A stretch of 39,392 bases of DNA, taken from assembly GCA_945834475.1 (NCBI GenBank), contig CAMAHK010000012.1, forward strand, positions 1 through 39,392. The letters are read 5' to 3'. This DNA comes from an uncultured Verrucomicrobiota bacterium (GTDB lineage Bacteria; Verrucomicrobiota; Kiritimatiellia; RFP12; UBA1067). The notes beneath the pieces were generated by a model. It was not told where the DNA came from. It ran no database searches and worked only from the letters and a program-made list of their open reading frames with translations. Every line of letters starts with the position of its first letter. Within the stretch, counting starts at the first letter, position 1. Position numbers and translations under genes: made by a program. Below are positions 34,848 through 39,392 of this stretch, in pieces.

Positions 34848-35458
34848 TTCGCGTCGCCGTCATCGACGATCACAGCGTCGTTCTCGCCGGACTCAAATAC
34901 GTCCTTTCCCTACATGACGACATGGATGTCATCGCCACCTCGGAGACAGCCGATGACATCTGCACCTTCTACAAGACGCAGCGTCCCGACGTCCTCCTCC
35001 TCGACATCCGCATGCCAGGCACCAGCGGACTCGACGCCCTCGCGACCCTTCGGAAGCAGTATCCCGACGTCCGCGTTGCGATGCTGACGACAAGCGATCT
35101 CGAGGAAGACGTCTATCGCTCATTCAACCTCGGCGCCAACGGATACATCCCCAAGGATGCGCGTCCCGCCGAAATTGCCAACGCCATCCGCACGATTGCC
35201 GCCGGCGGAAACTACATGCCCGAGGCGATCCGCCGCATCTACGAGACGCGCAAATCCGTGAAAGGCCTCACCGAACGCGAAGTCGCCATCCTGCGCTACA
35301 TCGCGAAGGGACTCTCCTATCACGAAATCGGCAAGCAGTACAACATCAGCGTCAACACGGTGAAGATCCACGTGCGTCACATCTTCGAGAAGCTGGACGT
35401 CAGCGACCGCACCGAAGCCGTCACCCTCGCCATCGCCCGCGGCATCATCGAAGGCTGA
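34844..35458 (+). CDS. NarL/LuxR-type response regulator 2
   Basis: A 204-aa regulator of the same length and layout as regulator 1. The receiver has VIDDH and the phospho-acceptor Asp in LLLDIRMPG (about D54). The LuxR-type helix-turn-helix has LTEREVAILRY and ISVNTVKIHVRHIF. The recognition region differs from regulator 1 at a few positions (VNTVKIH against VDTVKAH), so the two may prefer related but distinct sites. It overlaps kinase 2 by 4 bp (ATGA) and is convergent with the following GH43 gene. It is a candidate activator of the CCC-N4-GGG-type promoters in the right half. Confidence 0.93.
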   Translation: MIRVAVIDDHSVVLAGLKYVLSLHDDMDVIATSETADDICTFYKTQRPDVLLLDIRMPGTSGLDALATLRKQYPDVRVAMLTTSDLEEDVYRSFNLGANGYIPKDARPAEIANAIRTIAAGGNYMPEAIRRIYETRKSVKGLTEREVAILRYIAKGLSYHEIGKQYNISVNTVKIHVRHIFEKLDVSDRTEAVTLAIARGIIEG

Positions 35459-35546
35459 CGCGCATCGTCACCGTGAAGTCGGTGGATCCGAGCGTCGGAT
35501 CGATACGGACATCCAGCCGCGCAGCCGGAAGCGGCTCCGCGCCATC
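35459..35546 (-). other. Protein-like sequence after the GH43 stop codon
   Basis: Read in frame past the GH43 TGA stop, the minus strand gives DGAEPLPAARLDVRI and then DPTLGSTDFTVTMR without a further stop until it runs into the regulator 2 coding region. The composition is like a beta-strand-rich domain, so this may be the remnant of a longer C-terminus. No terminator hairpin is evident between these convergent genes. Confidence 0.25.
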
Positions 35547-37106
35547 TCATTTGAAGGCGACACCGTCAAAATCGGCGAATCCGCCCGCCACTTGCGTCGA
35601 ATACATGAAGATGCCGAAACGATAACCCGTGAAATGAGGCGCGGTGTAGACGAGCGGTACCTTATTGCCAAGCGTCTGCCAGCTCTTGCCGTCCAGCGAG
35701 TAGGAAAAGGCGCCTTCGTCCACCCCTGGCGGATTGCCCCAGTAGAAGTTCTCTCGTTTCCGGCGGAAATCGCCTTCGGCCTTCAGGTAGATGACCCGTG
35801 CGTTCTTCGGCAACGCGACACGCGCCACCTCGGCACCGGGCTTTCCGTCCTTAGCCTGCCGGAGCACGAGGGCGAGTCCGTCGTTTTCGCGCGTCACCGC
35901 CGCTTCGGCGTAGTCGCGCTGGAAAAGCGTCAGTCCCGCGCGATCGCCGACCTTGAGATGCGTCGGGTCGAGCTTCGTCAGCGCCGAGCAGACTGGTCCC
36001 CAGGTGCGTTGCGTCAGCGTATTGCGGGCGGTTGCGAGATCGGCGTCGAGGCGGTCGGTGGAAAGGCGGAGCCAGCCTTTGCGCGCAGTGAGCGACCGAA
36101 GGGACTCGACAGGATTGTGGTTCCACTGCCATTCCTTGCGAAGCGACGGACCCGTAAACGGATCGGACGCAATGCAGCTTGGAATCCCGGCGCACCGCAG
36201 CAGGTTCGCAGTCTCAATGACAGGCCAGTCGTCCACCCAGGTCGCGCGGTGGATGTAGGGACACCGCCCCACGGCGCCGCGGTCGCCGAAGAAATACGCG
36301 TACCACTCGCCATCGGGCGCTTCAATCAGCGATCCCTGCGCGATGCCCTGGAACTGGAAGATGACGCGGCCTTCCCAGGGGCCCTTGCGCGTGCGCGAAC
36401 GGTGCATCACCGCCGCACGGCCCTTCTCCCCCCAGCTGATGTTGACGACGTAGTACCAGCCGTTACGCTTGAAGACCTGCGTGCCCTCGCCGAGCCCGGC
36501 CTTCTCGATGCAGTCATTCACCTTCGGGATGACAATCTCGCCGCCGTCGACGAAACCGGACAGGTCGCTCTTCATCTCCGTCAGCCGCACCTTGAACCCT
36601 TCGGGACTCCCCTGGCTCGCATAAACATAGATGCGCCCCTCATCGAAGAAGATCGAAGCATCGTATTGCGCCTTCGGCAGACGTGCAAACGTCCAGGGTT
36701 CGGACTCCGGATCGCGCGTCCGAAAAAGGTACGTCACATCGATCGCCGGATTGAGGCTGATGACATAGAAATAGCCATCCGCCTCATTGTAGCGGATCGA
36801 CGAGGCGTAGGTGCCCACGCCGTAGTCGTTCTCGCCGTTCTCCAGACGATCCTTGGGACGGTCCTCGGCCGTTTCGTAGCAATAGCTTGCGATCTTCCAG
36901 TCAACGAGATCCGTCGACACCATCACCGGAATGCCGGGATTGTAGTGCATCGTCGTCGAGACCATGTAGTACTTCGGTCCCTTCCGACAGATGGCGATAT
37001 CCGGAATGTCAGCCCAGACGGTCGGTTCCTGATGCGGAACCTCGAATCCGCCGCTCAACGCGGCGGAGATCGCTAGGCTGGCGGCGAACAACGGAGCGAA
37101 CAGCAT
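35547..37106 (-). CDS. Secreted GH43 enzyme, divergent member
   Basis: A 519-aa GH43 protein. Signal peptide MLFAPLFAASLAISAAL. The propeller keeps the three acids in WADIPDIAIC (about D36; the usual PDPS is changed to PDIA), QYDASIFFDEG and GLGEGTQVFK (where the other copies here have ALLEGS). The C-terminal beta-sandwich (QWNHNPVESLRS, ARNTLTQRTWGP, GDRAGLTLFQRD) carries an insert rich in charged residues near 440-470. The loop changes around the active site suggest a different side-chain preference from the other GH43 members. AAGGA lies 5 nt upstream of the ATG, and the gene starts 8 nt after the stop of GH97, so both are in one operon. Confidence 0.9.
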   Translation of the reverse strand: MLFAPLFAASLAISAALSGGFEVPHQEPTVWADIPDIAICRKGPKYYMVSTTMHYNPGIPVMVSTDLVDWKIASYCYETAEDRPKDRLENGENDYGVGTYASSIRYNEADGYFYVISLNPAIDVTYLFRTRDPESEPWTFARLPKAQYDASIFFDEGRIYVYASQGSPEGFKVRLTEMKSDLSGFVDGGEIVIPKVNDCIEKAGLGEGTQVFKRNGWYYVVNISWGEKGRAAVMHRSRTRKGPWEGRVIFQFQGIAQGSLIEAPDGEWYAYFFGDRGAVGRCPYIHRATWVDDWPVIETANLLRCAGIPSCIASDPFTGPSLRKEWQWNHNPVESLRSLTARKGWLRLSTDRLDADLATARNTLTQRTWGPVCSALTKLDPTHLKVGDRAGLTLFQRDYAEAAVTRENDGLALVLRQAKDGKPGAEVARVALPKNARVIYLKAEGDFRRKRENFYWGNPPGVDEGAFSYSLDGKSWQTLGNKVPLVYTAPHFTGYRFGIFMYSTQVAGGFADFDGVAFK

Positions 37107-37114
37107 GATCTTCC

Positions 37115-39265
37115 TTACTTGAAGCTGACAGCCCAGCCGCCGCCCGGCTGAGCAACGAGATCGAGAACCGTCTCGCGCGTGACTTCGCGCTTGGTGATGA
37201 CGTAACGATCCGCCGTCGGTCCGCCATAGCGCGCTTCAGGCGCATCGGCGTAGATCGTCGCCGTGTAGGTTTTGCCGGACGTCAGGAAGTCGCACGTGAT
37301 CTTCGCCTTATGTCCGTTCTCATCGCACTTCGAACCCATGTACCATTCGTCCTTGCCCTTCGCCTTGCGGACGATCGTCAGGTAGTCGCCGATCTCCGCC
37401 TCGAGATAGCGCGTCTCGTCCCAGTCGCACGGGACATCCTTGATGAACTGGAACGCATCGAGGCGCTTCTCGTAGTTCTCGGGAAGATCCGCCGCCATCT
37501 GGAGGGGCGAGTACATCGTCACGTAGAGCGCAAGCTGTCCGCAGAGCGTCGTTGAGATGAACTGCTTCTTCCACGAACAGACCTTCGAGAGATCGGCTTC
37601 GAAGATGCCGGGCGTATAGTCCATCGGTCCGCCGATAAGCCGCGTGAACGGCAGGATCGTCGTATGGTCGGGATTGTTGCCGCCGAACGACTCGTACTCC
37701 GTGCCGCGGGCGGACTCGTTGCCGATCAGGTTCGGCCAGGTGCGGCAGAGTCCCGTCGGACGCACCGCCTCGTGCTGGTTGACCATGATCTGGCGCTTCG
37801 CCGCCTCCTTGATGCAGTAGAGGTAGTGGTTGTTGCTCCACTGCGAGTAGTGGTGGTCGCCGTGCGGCAGGATGTTGCCGACGTAGCCCGCTTTGACGGA
37901 GTCGTAGCCGAGGCGCTTCATGAGGCCGTACGCCGCATCAAGGCAGCGCTCGTAGTTGCGCGTCGAGGCGCTCGTCTCGTGGTACATCATGAGCTTGACG
38001 CCCTTCTTCTTCGCATAGGCGTTGAGTCCCTCGAGATCGAAGTCGGGATAGGGCGTGACGAAATCGAAGACGGCGTCCTTCTCCTTGCCGAACCAGTCCT
38101 CGAAGCCGATGTTCCAGCCTTCGACGAGCACTTCGTCGAAACCGTGCTCGGCCGCAAAGTCGAGGTGGCGGATCACGTTCGTCGTATTCGCCGCGTGCAT
38201 CGTCGGATCGGGCTTGTACGCCCAGTTCTTCGCGCCGGTGATCATCGTCCACCAGACGCCGACATACTTGACGGGATGAATCCAGCTCGTATCCGCGAGC
38301 GCACACGGCTCGTTGAGGTTGAGCGTCAGGCGAGAGGAAAGGATGTCCGCCCCCTTCGCGCCGCAGATGACCGTGCGCCACGGCGAACGGCACGGCGTCT
38401 GGAGCCACCCCTTCGCGCCCGTCGCATCAGGGGTCAGGTATGACTCAAAGTCGTGTCCGTCAACCTTCAGGTGCATCGTCGCATAGTCGACGCAAGCAGC
38501 CTCGTGGAGGTTGACGAGCAGTCCGCTCGGATACTTCAGCATGAGCGCCGTCTGCACGCAAGGCACGGGCGTGAGCGTCGATGAGAGGTTCGCATCGGGC
38601 GCGCCCTTGAAGAGGGACGGGATCTCCGTCACCTTCGAGTTCGTGTAGCGGTACTCCTGCGTCTCGTAGTCCGCCGGAATCCACCAGGCCAGCGGATCGC
38701 ACGGCAGGTTGAAGCGCGTACGTTCCTCGACGATCGTGAAGTGCGTAAGCGGCTGCGTCTGGCCCTGCGGGACGATCTGCTGTCCCGGCACGAGGCGCGC
38801 GACGCCCTTGTCCTCTTCGGACGGAAACTCGTAGCGGAAACCGAGTCCCTCGTCGAAAACACGGAACCGCACGTTCATGCGACGCCCCGTCGTCTTCTGC
38901 ACAAGCGCGACAAGCAGTTCGTTATGGTGGTCACGAATCTCCTTCTCCTCGCCCCAGACGGGCTTCCACGTCTCGTCCGCAGTCGCGCGTTTGACATCCG
39001 TCAGCACGAAGTCGCGCCGCAGGTCCGCCGCCTTGCGTCCGTCAAACGCATCCGCCCCGAGCGCCTTGATGTCAAAGCCGAGCCGTGACGGCGCGATCAC
39101 GGTCTCGCCGCGGAACGCGAATGAATAGGTCGGTTCACCCACAGCGGTGAGGTCGAAGGTTACAACCGCACGCCCGTCGGGCGACAGGCAGGTGACGGGG
39201 TCGGCCCAGAGAACGGCGGACGCAAAGGCCGTCGACAACGCAAAAACAATAGAGAGGTTTTTCAT
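37115..39265 (-). CDS. Secreted GH97 alpha-glycosidase, inverting (SusB-like) type
   Basis: A 716-aa GH97 enzyme, longer than the first (629 aa). Signal peptide MKNLSIVFALSTAFASAVLWA. The N-terminal beta-super-sandwich runs to about 310 and the barrel from about 330. The stretch DSVKAGYVGN has Gly where the retaining branch has the Asp nucleophile, and the Glu residues expected for the calcium-assisted inverting mechanism are present in VNQHEAVRPTG and GNESARGTEYES. This is the SusB-like pattern, usually alpha-glucosidase. It heads the operon with the divergent GH43, and its -10 box lies 6 nt before the ATG. Having both GH97 mechanisms in one locus suggests that two different alpha-linked caps are removed. 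Confidence 0.93.
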   Translation of the reverse strand: MKNLSIVFALSTAFASAVLWADPVTCLSPDGRAVVTFDLTAVGEPTYSFAFRGETVIAPSRLGFDIKALGADAFDGRKAADLRRDFVLTDVKRATADETWKPVWGEEKEIRDHHNELLVALVQKTTGRRMNVRFRVFDEGLGFRYEFPSEEDKGVARLVPGQQIVPQGQTQPLTHFTIVEERTRFNLPCDPLAWWIPADYETQEYRYTNSKVTEIPSLFKGAPDANLSSTLTPVPCVQTALMLKYPSGLLVNLHEAACVDYATMHLKVDGHDFESYLTPDATGAKGWLQTPCRSPWRTVICGAKGADILSSRLTLNLNEPCALADTSWIHPVKYVGVWWTMITGAKNWAYKPDPTMHAANTTNVIRHLDFAAEHGFDEVLVEGWNIGFEDWFGKEKDAVFDFVTPYPDFDLEGLNAYAKKKGVKLMMYHETSASTRNYERCLDAAYGLMKRLGYDSVKAGYVGNILPHGDHHYSQWSNNHYLYCIKEAAKRQIMVNQHEAVRPTGLCRTWPNLIGNESARGTEYESFGGNNPDHTTILPFTRLIGGPMDYTPGIFEADLSKVCSWKKQFISTTLCGQLALYVTMYSPLQMAADLPENYEKRLDAFQFIKDVPCDWDETRYLEAEIGDYLTIVRKAKGKDEWYMGSKCDENGHKAKITCDFLTSGKTYTATIYADAPEARYGGPTADRYVITKREVTRETVLDLVAQPGGGWAVSFK

Positions 39266-39271
39266 GCCGAT

Positions 39272-39315
39272 ATTCTAGCACGGGAACCCTCCCCCGCACC
39301 ACTACCCCGCAGGGT
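39272..39315 (-). promoter_or_regulatory. Promoter and operator of GH97-GH43
   Basis: The -10 box TAGAAT (39272-39277, minus strand) ends 6 nt before the ATG at 39265, so the mRNA would be leaderless. The palindrome ACCCCGCAGGGT (39304-39315) is centred exactly 35 bp upstream and is embedded in a longer imperfect inverted repeat (CCACTACCC / GGGTGGTGG). Confidence 0.7.
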
Positions 39316-39326
39316 GGTGGGTACTC

Positions 39327-39362
39327 GGTCAGTCAACACCGCTGGCGCGGTCTTGACCGACC
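39327..39362. repeat. Dispersed palindromic repeat, copy 2
   Basis: GGTCAGTCAACACCG-CTGGCG-CGGTCTTGACCGACC: arms of 15 bp with two mismatches. It is nearly the same as 2149-2184. The last 30 bp of the window after it contain a short tandem GCATCTGA and no recognisable gene. Confidence 0.65.
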
Positions 39363-39392
39363 TCGGCATCTGAGCATCTGAGCAAAAGTGCA

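Noticed and set aside
35592-37076. 494-aa plus-strand ORF
   Set aside because: Shadow of GH43; Arg-rich with no motif.

Overview
This window is a polysaccharide-degradation locus from a GC-rich, Gram-negative-type bacterium. My best guess is the PVC group (Kiritimatiellota, Lentisphaerota or Verrucomicrobiota), probably gut or rumen. The reasons are: nearly every enzyme has an N-terminal signal peptide; the sensor kinases carry extracytoplasmic OB-fold-like sensor regions; two very large secreted beta-solenoid plus LamG-like proteins are present; and there is no SusC/SusD pair, ABC transporter or sulfatase. The phylum is inferred, not demonstrated. I see no rRNA, tRNA, CRISPR array, transposase or phage gene.

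Layout. All glycoside hydrolases (GHs) and surface proteins are on the minus strand; the two regulator pairs are on the plus strand. Left unit (1-20.3 kb): GH2, GH97 (retaining type), GH95, GH31, a GH5-GH43 fusion, GH51 and surface protein 1 (NPCBM + beta-solenoid + LamG-like), divergent from histidine kinase 1 and response regulator 1. Right unit (20.3-39.4 kb): GH2, a GH10-GH43 fusion, GH43, surface protein 2, a scarred region holding remnants of a kinase and of two GH43 genes, GH127/GH146, histidine kinase 2 and response regulator 2, GH43 and GH97 (inverting type).

How it may work. The enzyme set (endo-xylanase GH10; beta-xylosidase/arabinofuranosidase GH43 and GH51; beta-L-arabinofuranosidase GH127/146; alpha-xylosidase-type GH31; GH95; two GH97; GH2 beta-galactosidase types) fits a heavily decorated heteroxylan such as cereal-bran glucuronoarabinoxylan. 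The known Bacteroides ovatus complex-xylan loci also combine GH10, GH43, GH31, GH95 and GH97. The surface proteins may hold the polymer or anchor to it in place of SusD-like binding proteins.

The most striking signal is regulatory. Nine minus-strand transcription units share a near-palindromic site, roughly AT(C/T)AC(A/C)C-N4-GG, whose centre lies about 35 bp upstream of the centre of a TANNNT -10 box, with no recognisable -35 box. This is the geometry of an activator-dependent promoter, and the two NarL-type response regulators are the obvious candidates. In several of these units, and in both kinase genes, the -10 box lies only 6-8 nt before the ATG, which predicts leaderless mRNAs. Together these describe a SusCD-less, two-component-controlled xylan regulon built as two paralogous 'surface protein / OB-fold kinase / regulator' modules.
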